DNA of 64,000 bases from Patiria miniata (GCF_015706575.1 NW_024037057.1:8055203-8119202), one strand, 5' to 3'. Positions 44,165-56,500 are shown, numbered from the stretch's first letter. The notes: generated from the sequence alone by a model not told the origin. Numbers and translations: made by a program.

Positions 44165-44170
44165 ACATTA

Positions 44171-44520
44171 ATTACGGGACCATGTTATATTCATTTAGGT
44201 TGATTACAGATTACAAGATAACCCATGACCCATGACGTACGAGCTTTTTGCTAGCGCTACCACAGTCTGGTTCCCAGGCCAAAAGATTCTGGCTGATACG
44301 ACAGTCAGGTTGCTTTCATATTCAAAATATAGAACACGGGCGATCAAGGCCCCGCCGCCAGCGAATTTTTAATTTACACAATAGTACAGGGTAACCATTT
44401 TTCAGGTGACTTGAATCAAGGTTATACGATTGTACGGCGCTCTACAATCCTGTAACCTTTTACCTACGCGCGCGCGCGTATACTCTCTCCACATGTGTGA
44501 AAGTATATAATTTATGAATT
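44171..44520. other. Gene-free stretch
   Basis: Upstream of the older Ly6 promoter; a (CG)n patch, TACGCGCGCGCGCGTA, lies at about 44464-44480. No exon seen. Confidence 0.4.
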
Positions 44521-44522
44521 GC

Positions 44523-44610
44523 ACCGCCGTTGCCTAGTGGTTAGGCAGGCTGGCTATTGATTAGAAGTCCCAAGTTCGATTCCCTGCTTTGCACCCTCTA
44601 GATTTTGCTC
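44523..44610 (+). repeat. tRNA-like pseudogene or SINE head
   Basis: A box TTGCCTAGTGGTTAGGC and B box AGTTCGATTCC at correct spacing, then an oligo-T stretch near 44610 that could terminate Pol III. The T-stem and acceptor stem pair poorly, so a working tRNA is unlikely. Confidence 0.5.
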
Positions 44611-45302
44611 TTTTTTTTCTCCAAAATTTTCAAGTTTTATCTTAGAAACGTTATTTTTCAGTCGGATACTACTTGTATAGCAGCAATTTTCTTTTTCTTT
44701 TCTGATCCGAGGCTCTGGAGGATTTTTTTTTTAAGGGAAATTAAGTCCGAAAGTTAAAAAGTTAAAAAATAGTATAGCCTCTACTCAAGTCTGGTTATAA
44801 AAACCATGCTCCATAGAAAAGCGCACAAAGTACCCCAGATAGTTGTGTAAACAAAAATATCGCGCCCCGCCATCATGCGAGTGCATACTGATATGAGGGC
44901 GCAAAGTCTACACGTGATATGCAGGGACGTCACTATAGATGTGTTGGTTTAGCTCACCCGGGTCAACACGGGTATTAAAATGGCAGACAAGTAAGCCACG
45001 ACAGCCGGGCTAATCGAACGCTCAACCGCGGGCCATCACGATCCTCACGTGACGCCCGTAGCCGTGGCCGTAGCCACTGACAAAACGCCCGTTTCGGATT
45101 GGGTCTTAGTTTAAGATATACTGCTTTTTAGTCAACTGCAAAACTCAAACAAGTTGGGATGAAATTAGAGCCTTATCAGTTGCAATGAAGTCGAACAATG
45201 ATTACTTTTAGACTTCAAATAAAGGCAACTTTTTAGTCCACTTGAGTTTTTCACTGTCCGGCCGCCATATTTGTCCGTTTCTAGGGAATGAAAGTTTCTA
45301 GT

Positions 45303-45671
45303 GTGGTACTGTGGCCTCGTGGTTAAGGGCACTGATTCGTGATCTGCGGGTAAAGCTGCAGGTTGTGGGTTCGAGTCCTGGCGGGGTCATGGTGCGTGTG
45401 CCCTTGGGCAAGGCACTTTGTCACTCATTGCTTCTCTCCACCCAGGAGTAAATGGGTACCTGTGAGGGCAGAGATGGTTATTGTGATTGAATTAGCTTGC
45501 TTGCGCCTAACAGGCTGCATCGAGCTGTATACTCCCCAGGGAGCTGAGATGGTATTTGGAATATTTTATGTGCCCAATGAGCAGGGGGATTAATGATGTA
45601 GCGCCTGGAGCACCAGTCCTGGTGGATACGTGCGCTTTATAAATATCCACTATTATTATTAGTATTATTAT
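45303..45671 (+). mobile_element. tRNA-derived SINE
   Basis: A box TGGCCTCGTGGTTAAGGGC, B box GGTTCGAGTCC, body with GGGCAAGGCACTTTGTCACT and GTAAATGGGTACCTG, end TTTATAAATATCC then (ATT)n. Sister of 38448-38815 with a different 3' end before the tail. Confidence 0.92.
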
Positions 45672-45983
45672 GAACAACGCATGCGTGACGTACTTCCACC
45701 AGTGACTCTGCTCCACGAGCAGGGTCTGTGGTGGCTGACCTGGGTTAACCCCGAGAATGACGTCAGAGCTAATCGAACGGCACGGGGCTAACCCGTGTGA
45801 GCTAAACGAACGCACCCAATATAGACCACTTTGAATGGACATCCGTGCCTCCGAAAAATCGAAAAGGGGGTTTAGATATTGACGGGGCGGTGTTGTGATC
45901 AGCAATCATGGACACTATCGGACAAGAGGTGGCGCTCTTCATCACGGCAAATCTGCAGACGGAAACACAATTTTGCCGACAGG

Positions 45984-46247
45984 CATGGTCGTCGCGAGGG
46001 GGGGGGGGGGGCGTTTGCCACCCCTAGAAAAGCAAAAACAAAAGGGGGGGAAGAGGTGTGAAGTCACATCTGCTTTTAAATGAATACACATTTAACAAAA
46101 TGGTCGTCTGTACGGGTGTAAATGGGGGTTGGGTGGGTAAATGTCCCACACCCACCCTCGAAAAACTGATCAATTTAGAATACAAGGATTTGAGGAGGAA
46201 AATGTGCTTTCCCCCCCCCCCCTAAAAAAATCCTGGCGACGCCCATG
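45984..46247. mobile_element. hAT MITE (CATGGGCGTCGCC family), complete
   Basis: 264 bp with ends CATGGTCGTCGCGAGG and TCCTGGCGACGCCCATG, flanked by CCGACAGG (45976-45983) and CCGACCGG (46248-46255), an 8-bp duplication with one mismatch. The copy at the inner end of the left inverted arm (about 33549) is the same insertion seen from the other side. Confidence 0.85.
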
Positions 46248-46829
46248 CCGACCGGACAAATATTTTTGCAGATAAAAAAAACAGTTAATAGGAGAGGGGG
46301 CTAGCGAAATACCCAACCTTTTGCAAACATATACCGAGTGTCAACGAAATGCACCCGGTCAAAGTTCAGAAACGGGCAGGGTCCAGCCCGTGAGGCCTGG
46401 ATGAACGTCAGAGATAAAAATGGATCGATCGGAAATTATAGACATTATTGGTGGCAGCAGACAGATTTCCTGGTTTTATTCAACGTTGGAGACACAAATT
46501 GTTCTCATCTGTACAAAGTCCCTAAAGGGACATTGAATAAAACTATAAAAAAAAAATCGAATGCACACGAGATATATCATTATCTAGTGAGCGGGATATT
46601 TTCCAAAAAGCTGCCGGATTATAATATCTAGTTAGTGTGACGTGACAGAAGTGAACTATTCCTGCATAACTCACACCTTGCGTAATCTAGGTAACATTAA
46701 TCTCAGCCAATTATCTCTTGCGCAGGAGATAATTTGTTTTATTTGTGAATGCCCCTTTCATAGCGTCTCCGTACATCCGCTTTCGTATACATTGGATTTA
46801 GTAGTTTGTTTTGAACTCCAATGAAAAGA

Positions 46830-47150
46830 ATGCGATTAGCCAATAACATCGACCATGAGGTGCTAAAACTGCGATTTTATTTTTGACCACTACAACTTAA
46901 AAAGAACTACCAAGAAAATGTCCTCTATATGTTCGATCATTGTGTTGTCGAGGTATTCTTGTCCACCTGACTTACTTCGGAAACCAGAGGGCGCTCCACC
47001 CCATTGACGCACTTCTATGATGTCCGAAGATTATAGACCATGGCGAAAACTTTTGAGCAGATTTTGACCAATCAGCGGACGCTTTTGACCAATCGTATCA
47101 GGTCTTCGGTCATTCACCGTTGTCGCGTCATAGACATGGATAAAAAAAAC
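46830..47150. other. Gene-free stretch in the right arm
   Basis: No exon. Partly matches 32900-33000 in reverse; the remainder (about 46915-47140) is absent from the left arm. Confidence 0.4.
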
Positions 47151-47503
47151 TAGACACATCAACAAAGGCTAACTTTAGTCGAACTATGGTTAACCAACGG
47201 TCAACAACAGTTCTTGCGCGAACTTGCCCTTAGCTGGTTGACGCGCACCGTTCTTGTGTGTGACGCACGTACACCAGGGGATTTGTACTATGTAGGCCTA
47301 CACGCAGTGGAATTCACGGCCGCGCGTCGCGGCAAAATTGCAGTCCAGCAAGATGGCGTCGATCGGTCACCCTATTATGGAGATGAATGGTCACCCCCGA
47401 CTGTACTTTCTTTGCCGGTGAGGGGGTAATTGTGAACGGAGCGGATACAGGAGACTTGACTCCGTGGATTACGGGTTATACTCAGACTACCATAAACCCT
47501 ACT

Positions 47504-47832
47504 CAGGGGCGGATCCAGGTTTTTTTGTCCGGACACTCTTGGCCTCCGTAAAATCCAAAACTGGGGGGGGGGGGGGGGGGGGGGGGGGTGGCTGGTACCA
47601 TATTTTAATAGGGGGCGCTGTTCAAATTCGACGATTATTACACTAGATTACAGAATGGTGTACCGTATTATGAACAGGCGGACATTATACCAGTATAATT
47701 TTGGGGGGGGGGGGGTGTGTCACGGGGGGACTTATTTTATTGGAATTTGTATGATATATATTTTTTTTTTGACAGAGCTGGGGGGGTCATCCTGGAGAAT
47801 TTTAGAGAAAATGACCCGAAAGTTTGCACCCT
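47504..47832. mobile_element. hAT-like insertion (CAGGGGCGGATCCAGG end)
   Basis: Left end CAGGGGCGGATCCAGG, the common hAT terminus, then GTCCGGACACTC and a G run. The left arm of the inverted repeat lacks the segment at the corresponding point near 32545. The right end was not located exactly. The interior also matches about 34189-34270. Confidence 0.6.
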
Positions 47833-47994
47833 GTACATTTTCAATGGGCCGCGTTCGCTTCTTGTCTCATGACCATTTATGCGCACGTATAATTTTCATT
47901 TATTAGTGAAATGACTTATTAGGTCCAAAGAGAAATCTATTGACACGTGTGGGAAGATCATTCCTTGTTAATAATTTCCACATTTTTCCACGTT

Positions 47995-48181
47995 AATAGA
48001 CCATTATCATGTTGCGGCCATCTTGATTTTTTTCTCAATCAAATCAACGTCACGTCCACCAAAGCGAGGCTGGAAGGAAAAATTAGTCTGGTTCCTTTTT
48101 GCACAAAAACATTATCATTCAATATTGTTATTGGATACAGGGAACATGCCTGAAATGGTGGCAGTATGATAAAGGTCTATT
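47995..48181. mobile_element. MITE, AATAGACC-type ends
   Basis: AATAGACCATTATCATGTTG at the left and ATGATAAAGGTCTATT at the right, about 30-bp imperfect inverted ends. Its counterpart in the other arm is 32195-32371; a third copy is at 7137-7322. Confidence 0.75.
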
Positions 48182-48992
48182 GGAAAGTAAAAAGCCCTCC
48201 ACATTTACGACAACACAGTAAACAACCCAATCTTCCTGCTCAGTGTGAACTTTATAGTAGCAAACACTTCATGAAAAGGCAATGAAAAAATCCAGACGGT
48301 TTCACCAGCACAGTGTTGCTTCGATTTTCGCTTGAAATTTAAACCTCAAAATGTTACGCGATATAATTAAATATTTCCACAATGTGGTATGTTTCAGGCA
48401 TGCGTATACTTTGTTGCCGAAGAAAAAACAATTGCCAATCTACCGAGCTGATCGGTATGATAATTATATTCTTCTATTTTCATTTACATAAACAAGTATT
48501 TAAAAAAAAAACACACACACAAAAACACACCCATGCAGACGGGACAATTGTATCACGTATTCAATGAGCTTGTCTTACATACGCAGTGTGGACTTCCGAA
48601 CAAAAGACGTCCACATAATGTAGGTAGCACCGACGTTGTGTGGACTTGCCCCACGTCCACACAGTGTTTCCCCATTTCTGGAAAACAGTTTTAGAGGCAT
48701 TTTTGGGTTAGGTTTATCTGTAGCAGAATGAAGAGAAACACTAAAGGGAATCATAGAAAAAAAATTGGGTTGAAAGAGTTTTCACAGTTTGAGAAAAATG
48801 ATTTTTTTCACTGGTTTTTCTTAACTACACGAAAGCAATGGAAAGTCCACACTAGTCATGTGAAACAAGTATGGGTGTGTCTCTGGGTTGTGTGTGTGTG
48901 TTTAATGTTTACACGTCCCTTGAAAAGAGCATTTTGGTGTAATAGGTAACTTGCCATAAACAATGTATAGGCATTTATGATTCTACTACACC

Positions 48993-49386
48993 ACTCATTA
49001 TATTGGCCACTCATTCAAGTGGCCACTCATTCCTGGCCACTCATGCTAATTTCCACTCACTCTACTGGCCAATAATTCTACTGGCCACTCATTCTACTGG
49101 CCACTCATTCTACTTTCCACTCATTCTACTGGCCACTCATTCTACTGGCCACTCATTCTACTGGCCACTCATTCTACTGACCACTCATTCTATTGGCCAC
49201 TCATTCAAGTGGCCACTCATTCCACTGTTGGCCAATCATGCTACTTTACACTCACTCTACTGTCTAATCATTCTATACTGGCCTCTCATTCTACTGGCCA
49301 CTCATTCTACTTTCCACTCATTCTACCGGCCAATCTTTCTACTGGCCACTCATTGTACTGACCACTCATTCTACTGGTGGCCACTC
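48993..49386 (+). repeat. 16-bp minisatellite, long allele
   Basis: About 24 imperfect copies of CCACTCATTCTACTGG. Because 16 is not a multiple of three, the array reads as a 16-residue peptide repeat (LLATHSTGHSFYWPLI-like) over 48 bp. That explains the 145-residue open frame here; it is not taken as a gene. Confidence 0.92.
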
Positions 49387-50074
49387 ACTCTTAGACTGTC
49401 CGAACATTTTACTGGCCATCTGCATATTACAGATATGTGATGAGGGTGCTTGACTCCAATAGGTTGCAGGCCAGAATTGTGGCCCAAAATGTCCAATACG
49501 CCGCCGGCCAAATCACGTCAAATGCCGTCAAATTATCTGCTATATAATATAGCATTCTGAGGGTCATGTACTTGAGGGTTTGCAAAAAAAAGAAGCATGA
49601 ACGCGGTGAGCAGGCATGCGAGCTTGTTATTTGGATGAAAGTGATCCCTACAGTTGCTCTATTTCGTAATGGAGCGTAGGCATCTTTTCTTTTCTCAAAA
49701 TGGCGATGGGTTCTGGACTACTTTTAGAGACGATCGTGTTTGAATGGTCATTTTGAACGTCGGATACCCCACAAAATTGAACAGAAAATGAAAGAGGACG
49801 AACTAAGCTTTAATTTGATGTGTGTCTCAAACACCTTGGAAAGTTGTGAGTATCTTTCCTGATTTTTGGCAGTGGGGTTATTCATCACTGGGGTCTATGG
49901 CAGATTAAGTACTGGTCTGCATCCCGAGGGTAAAACACAGGATCTATGATATTTAAAAGGAAAATTCATTTGACAAGTGAAATGCAAAGGAAAAAAAAGG
50001 GAACTAGCTCGGGAAAAAAGTGGTTCCCCACATCGTCTATATAGACCAGTTCAGTGGATATAGGGATTAGTAAG

Positions 50075-50450
50075 CCAATTCGGGCGATTCACAATGCAGT
50101 GCGCCACCAAGAGTTTGTCCTGGAGAATTAATTTTTGCCCATTGCATTGTGGGAGATGCTCCACAAATTCACAGCGCGGGACATTTGAAATATTGTTGCT
50201 TTTTCCGGAGTTTCGTAAGCGTGTGATTCGAGTATACGTTTGCCCTTTTCTTTTCTTTCTTTTCATCACTACTGTATAGTGTTTTTTGTAAGGCGGCAGA
50301 ATGATATGTCACAATCTGTACAAAATAACTCAAGTTGTCGGCTGACACGCATTCAAATGGGCTATTGTTTTGTCGACCGTAACCTTGAAAACTGGACTCT
50401 CCTTGGCAAAACTGTTGTGGCGCACTGCATTGTGCATCGCTCGAATTTGG
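50075..50450. mobile_element. MITE, copy-2 counterpart of 14017-14390
   Basis: Same inverted ends (CCAATTCGGGCGATTCACAA) and interior with small indels. Confidence 0.75.
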
Positions 50451-51147
50451 CTGCGTCCGACTTACTTGGTTATGGCCGGGTACACCATTGTCGCCTATGG
50501 GAATGGACTTCAGCCGCCTTCATAGACGCATGTGTTATTGTCAGCAGTAGCAAATTTAGTCAGTCGAGGCCTTTCTCTCCCCCGGCTGTGGGAAACGAAG
50601 AGCGCCCTCTATATTTCAGACACAATGTCTTTAGCCTCAGTTTAAATTAGAGTTCATCCATGGGGCGTGAAGCAGATGGGCTTTCGAAACAATGCCAAAC
50701 TGCCGAAAATACGGTTTTTTATGTGTGAAATTGAAAGACGTGAATTCTCAGTCAGTCACTGATCACACTGTCGGCTGAGGGCTCTCGAAGGCGTCATTTC
50801 AAGAGCCGTTCTTTTTATAAACAATGACGTCATACTTTTGGAAACCCAGAACCAACTCTCAAAAATTCACCAAGCGAGGGCGCTCTTTTAATGTGTGTGA
50901 AACAGCCGTGCGTGAGGGACTCATGATCACTACCGCCCATATTGCCCAATTTGTGTTCTGACCTTGAAGATCCGTAATGCACTCACCACTAAGCTGCCGT
51001 GCAATTGAGGGCGCCTTGCTTTTATAAGGGTGCAGTCTAGTAAACGGACCGAAATTACCGACGCCGGCCAAAACATTCTACGTTATTACAGCATTTTTAG
51101 GGCGATGAACTGAGGGTTTGTGAAAAAAGAAGAGTGGAAGTAGTACA

Positions 51148-51439
51148 CAAGGGCGGATCCAGAACACCATTTTTTGGGGGGCCAAAAAAAATTTTGGTCC
51201 CCCAAAAAAGTGGGTCTAAAAAAATTACGGCGTGGGGTTCGGGGCCCGCTAGGGCCCGGAAAAAAATTTGGATTCTAGATGCTCTGTGGTGCGATCTGAG
51301 GCAATTTCTGACCACTTAACCAATTTTTTTGAGGAAAAGATGGTGGTGTACTCATTGCCTGCCTTTATTGCGATGTCACATTCTTTTTTTGAGGGGCCAT
51401 GGCCCCCTTTGGCCCCCCCCCCCCCTGGATCCGCCCTTG
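51148..51439. mobile_element. hAT MITE, copy-2 counterpart of 15085-15379
   Basis: CAAGGGCGGATCC ends; the left flank GTAGTACA is kept and the right duplication has lost its first base. Nearly identical to the copy-1 element. Confidence 0.85.
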
Positions 51440-52692
51440 TAGTACATAGGACTGCAAGCTAGTATTTTTGTTAGATTTGGGTGAAATTGGACCCTACTAT
51501 TGCTCTATTTTGCAATGGAGCGCAGGCTAGGCATCATTTTACCAAATTGCGATGGGCTACAATTACTAATTTTAGGGGTAAATATCTTACGATGGAATTT
51601 TCTCCCAAAAATCATTGGTCAACCCCAAAATATTGACCAACAAACAAAAGATGATGAAATAAGCTATAATTCCATGTGTGTCTCAAACACCTTGGGGAGT
51701 TGTGTTTCCTCCTGAATTTCAAAAGTGGCCGTATCACTGGGGTCTATTGCTGTTTATTTAATGGTCTAGCTGTGACCATGATGTACCCACCAGCTAGCGC
51801 GCTGGTAGTCTGGGCTCCAGACTGGATTAGCGAATTTTATTCCGCGAATCATGGAGCCGCTCCTTCGCAAGCGATTTTAAGCTACTAAGCCGGTATGTAG
51901 AGGACGCTATTTCATCGTCTAAGTTTATCGTTGAGATAAGTTTATTTAAGGTGAAAAATAGAGAACCAGAACCTAAATGTCCTGCAGCAATTGAAAACTG
52001 AATTATGCATGATATGTTACGAGCAACCCACTTACGGGGAAAAACAATTCGCGAGCAGTCACCGGAGTCCTGAGCCCAATTTCTTGGCTCTGCTTACCGT
52101 TAGCAAAAAAAAAAACCTGCTTACTATAACAGCAAATTCTATGTTTACTGTAAGTGTATTTCATGGGTTCGCAATGAATTTCGGCTTTATGCGCATGCGT
52201 AGGCCTACATCCCGCAACTGAGTATTCTTTGCTTACAGGATTAGCACAGAATTTTTATGCTATAGCGGTTAGCACAAAATGGTAATCGTAAGCGCGTTAT
52301 TCTGTTGCTAGCAAACTGGTACTGCGGTATACCAGGGTAAACACGAGTATCACGTGATGACTTACCACACGTTGTGGCGGGTATCCGCTCCGTTCACAAG
52401 TACCCCCTCACCGGCAAAGGAAGTACAGTTGGGGATGCGCGGCCACTGCGTGTACATAGAACAAATCCCCTGGTGTGTACGCGCGTCACACACAAGGAAC
52501 GGTGAGCGAAATGTACCGACCATGGGACGTCGTTGCTAGGTAAAAGTGCGCCCTCTTTTGGTAGTGCACGGAGCTCATATGCGACACATGTCTGTCCAGA
52601 TGGACGGCTTGTAAACAGACTACAATCAATGGAATATATCACCATGCTGACTCAATGCTGCCAAGTACATGATGCGGCAATATCATTATTAA

Positions 52693-53057
52693 GGCCAAAA
52701 AAAAAATATTCGGTCTCTGGTCAGACCGAAGTTCCGAAATTGACGCGGGGACGCGGCTTTTTTTTTTTTTTTTCTTCAAGCTTTGATTGTACAGACAAGG
52801 TGGGGTATTATTTTGCTTTTTTGGTGTCCTCATGTACACTGGTGTCCTCCATAATTTGCCTTGGTGCTCTCGATCATTTGCCTTGGTGCTATTTCCCATT
52901 CCTTGGAGCTCTTTGGTAAAAAAAACATTGAGGAGGTGCGGCAATACAGGGCGCTGTTCGAGCTACCGCGGAACATTTTGGGAAAAAAAAGATTGACGCG
53001 TATGATTAAATCGACGCGCGCGCTGACCAGAGACCGACTTATTTTTTTTTTTTGGCC
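52693..53057. mobile_element. PIF/Harbinger-like MITE, copy-2 counterpart of 16603-16964
   Basis: GGCC ends with TAA on both sides (52690-52692 and 53058-53060). Confidence 0.8.
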
Positions 53058-53329
53058 TAATTAGTCCATGGAGTCTAAAGTCTAAATATACGTACAGAAG
53101 TTATTCATTTACGCAGCCGGAATAATTATCTATGAAACAAAAATGACAACAGATATTTATTTGTAAATTTCCACTGTTTGAATGCATTGCAACAACAGTG
53201 AATAATCATCTATGAAAAAAAAGTGACAAAAGATTTTTTTTTTGTAAATTTCCACTGTTTGAATGCATTGCAACAACAGTGAATAATCATCTATGGGAAA
53301 TAGTGACCCCCCAAAAAATCGTGTTTTTG

Positions 53330-55146
53330 TAAATTGCCACTGTTAGTGAACGCATTTAACAATAGTGTTGCGCTTACATATTACTAAAGGCATATAGTCA
53401 AAGCTTTCAATATATTTTTTAATACATAGGTTGCATTTAAACTTTATTGTGGTCCATTATGTATAATATGGTCCGTTTTTGACTTGGTTTTGGTTTTTAA
53501 CCAGGTTTTATGTCATGTGCGCTTGGCATGGATGTACGTTTATGCATATTAAATTTTAATTTTGATCTTTAAGTTTTGTGTATCGTTTGACTTGTGTGTT
53601 TTAGTCCTCTTGTAGTGAGTTGGTGTAGGCATACACTAAAGACACGTGGATTCATGAAATACACATTTCAAGAGTTTTTTTCCCCAAGTCTATATATATG
53701 AACCTTTTTTCTTGGTCTTTTCGCACTGGTTACCTTCATATTTGACATTTCCAGCTATCGTGCCTGCACATGTGCGGTTTTTGGAGGAACCTTTTTTCGT
53801 TCATCCTAAGAAAGTACGTAAATAAAAGATAAAACAAGTAAACATGAACTTTATTCGCTGATTGCCAAACAACGCCTATTGACCTTAATGTATATGTAAA
53901 CATTTCAAAGGTCGTGTACAATGGACTTGACGTTTTATCTTCTCCCAAACAATTTGCGGCTGTTTTAATCAGATTAAATTGGAAAATATGCACGCAGTAA
54001 CAGTGTGTCGTTCGAATGGAGACTTTTTGTGAGACTTCACACGAATATTTCTTTTATGGTGTCTTGCATTGATTGAGAAAGGGTCCCGTGCTTTCGTTCT
54101 GGAAACAGTTAATAGATTAAAATATTAACTTGGGAGAAGGAAACAATGTCATCCAAAGGGTACAATTCTAATTTGGTTGGTCCACTTTTTAAATTACATG
54201 ACATTGGTTCCTAATCCTTCCAAAATTATGTATAATCATTTGCAATGTGCCTGTGTGCTAACTTGACCCTTAAGGGTTTGTAAGTTCCTAGAAGACTTCA
54301 AATTATATCATGGGTGGATCCATGATTTTCCTGCTGTAAAGATTTCACATCCGGGAAGATGTTTTTCTATAGGGGGATGTCTGGCCTCTTTATCAATCAA
54401 TGCAAGACTCCATTAAAGAAATATTCGTGTGAAGTCTCACAAAAAGTCTCCATTCAAACGACACACTGTTACTACGTGCATATTTTCCAATTTAATCTGA
54501 TTCAAACAGCCGCAAATTGTTTGGGAGAAGATAAAACGTCTAGTCCATTGTACACGACCTTTGAAATGTTTACATACACTGACGCAAATCGTTCAAGTTC
54601 AATGTCAATAGGCGTTGTTTGGCTATCAGCGAGTAAAGTTCATTTTTAAAGTTTTATTTTTATTTACGTACTTTCTAAGGATGAACGAAAAAAGGTTCCT
54701 CCAAAAACCGCACATGTGCAGGCACGATAGCTGGAAATGTCGAATATGAAGGCAAACATGGCGAGAAGACCAAGAAAAAAAAAGGTTCATTGATAGACTT
54801 GGGATAAACTCTTGAAATGTATTTCATGAATCCGCGTGTCTTTAGTGTATGCCTACACCAACTCACTAGAAGAGGACCAAAACACACAAGTCAAACAATA
54901 CACAAAACTTAAAGATCAAAATTAAAATTTAATATGCATAAACGGACATCCATGCCAGCGCACATGACATAAAACCTGGTTAAAAACCAAAACCAAGTCA
55001 AAAACGGACCATTTTATACACAATGGACAACAATAAGAGTTTAAATGCAACCTATGTATTAAAAATATATTGAAAAATTTGACTATATGCCTTTAGTAAT
55101 ATGTAAGCGCAACACTATTGTTAAATGCGTTCACTAACAGTGGCAA
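53330..55146. repeat. Large palindrome specific to copy 2
   Basis: Bases 53330-54085 recur in reverse at 54380-55146 around a spacer of about 295 bp. Matching marks are ATGCACGCAGTAACAGTGTG (53987) facing CACACTGTTACTACGTGCAT (54462). Copy 1 (17150-18010) has only one arm. Confidence 0.88.
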
Positions 55147-55812
55147 TTTTCCAAGGTGTTTGAGACACACATCAAATTAAAGCTTAGTTCATCCTCTTTC
55201 ATTTTCTGTTCAATTTTGTGGGGGTATCCGACGTTCAAAATGACCATTCAAACACGATCGTCTCTAAAAGTAGTGTAGAACTCATCGCCATTTTGAGAAA
55301 AGAAAAGATGCCTACGCTCCATTACAAAATAGAGCAATTGTAGGGCTCACTTTCATCCAAATAACAAGCTCGCATGCCTGCTCACGGCGTTCAGGCTTCT
55401 TTTTGCAAAGCCTCAAGTTCATGACCCTCAGAATGGTATATAGCAGATAATTTGACGGCATTTGACGTGATTTGGCCGGCGGCGTATTGGACATTTTGGG
55501 CCACAATTCTGGCCTGCAACCTATTGGAATCAAGCAGCCTCATCACGTATCCATAATATGCAGATGGCCAGTAAAATGTTCAGACAGTCTAAGAGTGAGT
55601 GGCCACCAGTAGAATGAGTGGCTAATAGAATGAGTGGTATGTAGAATGAGTGGCCAGTAGAATGAGTGGCCAGTAGAATGATTGGACAGTAGAATGAGTG
55701 GCCAGTAGAATGATTGGACAGTAGAGTGAGTGGAAAGTAGCATGTTTGGCCACCAGTGGAATGAGTGGTCACTTGAATGAGTGACCAATAGAATGAGTGG
55801 TCACCTTCTAAC
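55147..55812 (-). repeat. Inverted copy of the minisatellite and dispersed-repeat block
   Basis: Reverse copy of about 49190-49850. It shares the copy-2 version of diagnostic bases (TTTAATTTGATG rather than TTTAATTCGATG; CGGATACCCC rather than CAGATCACCCC), so it arose from copy 2 after the large duplication. Confidence 0.85.
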
Positions 55813-55829
55813 ATTTGCTACTGCCTTTT

Positions 55830-56500
55830 TTGGGGGGGGGGGGGCGGGTGGGGCTAGACAAAAGCCCCCCTAGCCCTCCGTACAAACGCGCCACCTCTAT
55901 CTATCAATTATTGATAGCTAGAGGTGGCGTTTGTACGGGGGGCTAGAGGGGCTTTTTTCTAGCCCCCCCCCCCACCCCACAAAAAAACCATAAAAAATTG
56001 CAGTAGGAAATGTTAGAAGGTGACGTCACCAGTGGCGCACCCAATGAGACTCTTTTTCAAATGGGTATAAAATTCCAATGATAACTAAGTCAAGTTAGGC
56101 AACATAATAAAAACAACAGCAACACGTGAACGGATGTGACGCGCAGGAAACACACTTGAAGTGGCTTTTGTAAACAATATTCTAAGTTGTACCCTGATTT
56201 AAGAACCTTCGGTCCTCATTCCAATTAGCCTTAACCTTTTAAGGGCGGTACGATATCACTGTGGAGTTCAAGTGTTTCGAAATCGAAACAGGGGAGGGTT
56301 AGTCCTTTATCAAGCCCGTTGTATCTAACTGATAAAATGTATTGATTTTAGCGATATTCGCCTCCAAAATAAACTTTCGTTTCCCCTGCCACAATGAACC
56401 TGCGTCATCCATATCACACTGAAAGAAAACTCTAATGGGCGTGAATACCAGAGAGATATCGGTACATAACTCCCCCCCCCCCAACAGAAAAACAGCTGAA
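55830..56500. other. Gene-free part of copy 2 with a G/C palindrome
   Basis: 55848-55965 is a palindrome built from two inverted CGCCACCTCTA units around ATCAATTATTGAT; copy 1 has one unit. The rest corresponds to 18720-19200. Confidence 0.7.

Larger units (their letters stand above)
34755..44170. repeat. Older, diverged copy of the duplicated Ly6 unit
   Basis: Landmarks occur in the same order as in 16250-28600: ACACGAGTATCACGTGACGA (34760), CGCACAGGAAGCA (35930), the GCTCGTTTTATTG block (37796), the Ly6 gene (39798-42777), its GTTAACAG leader acceptor and the TATA promoter (44133). Divergence is much greater than between the 13-kb and 49-kb copies, and many insertions differ. Confidence 0.8.
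46120..48560 (-). repeat. Right arm of the large inverted repeat
   Basis: Reverse counterpart of 31860-33690. It is longer because of an hAT-like insertion near 47504-47832. Open frames such as 46338-46631 appear on opposite strands of the two arms but show frameshifts between them, so they are not treated as genes. Confidence 0.85.

Noticed and set aside
44523..44610. Functional tRNA gene
   Set aside because: A and B boxes are good but the T and acceptor stems do not pair and no convincing anticodon arm forms.
46338..46631. 97-residue frame with a partner on the other inverted arm (33265-33462)
   Set aside because: The two arms share the sequence, but the frame is broken by indels between them and has no recognisable domain.
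49003..49440. 145-residue open frame with a THSTGHSFYW peptide repeat
   Set aside because: It is the 16-bp minisatellite read through successive frames; the shorter and inverted alleles do not preserve the same reading, and there is no signal, splice or codon bias.
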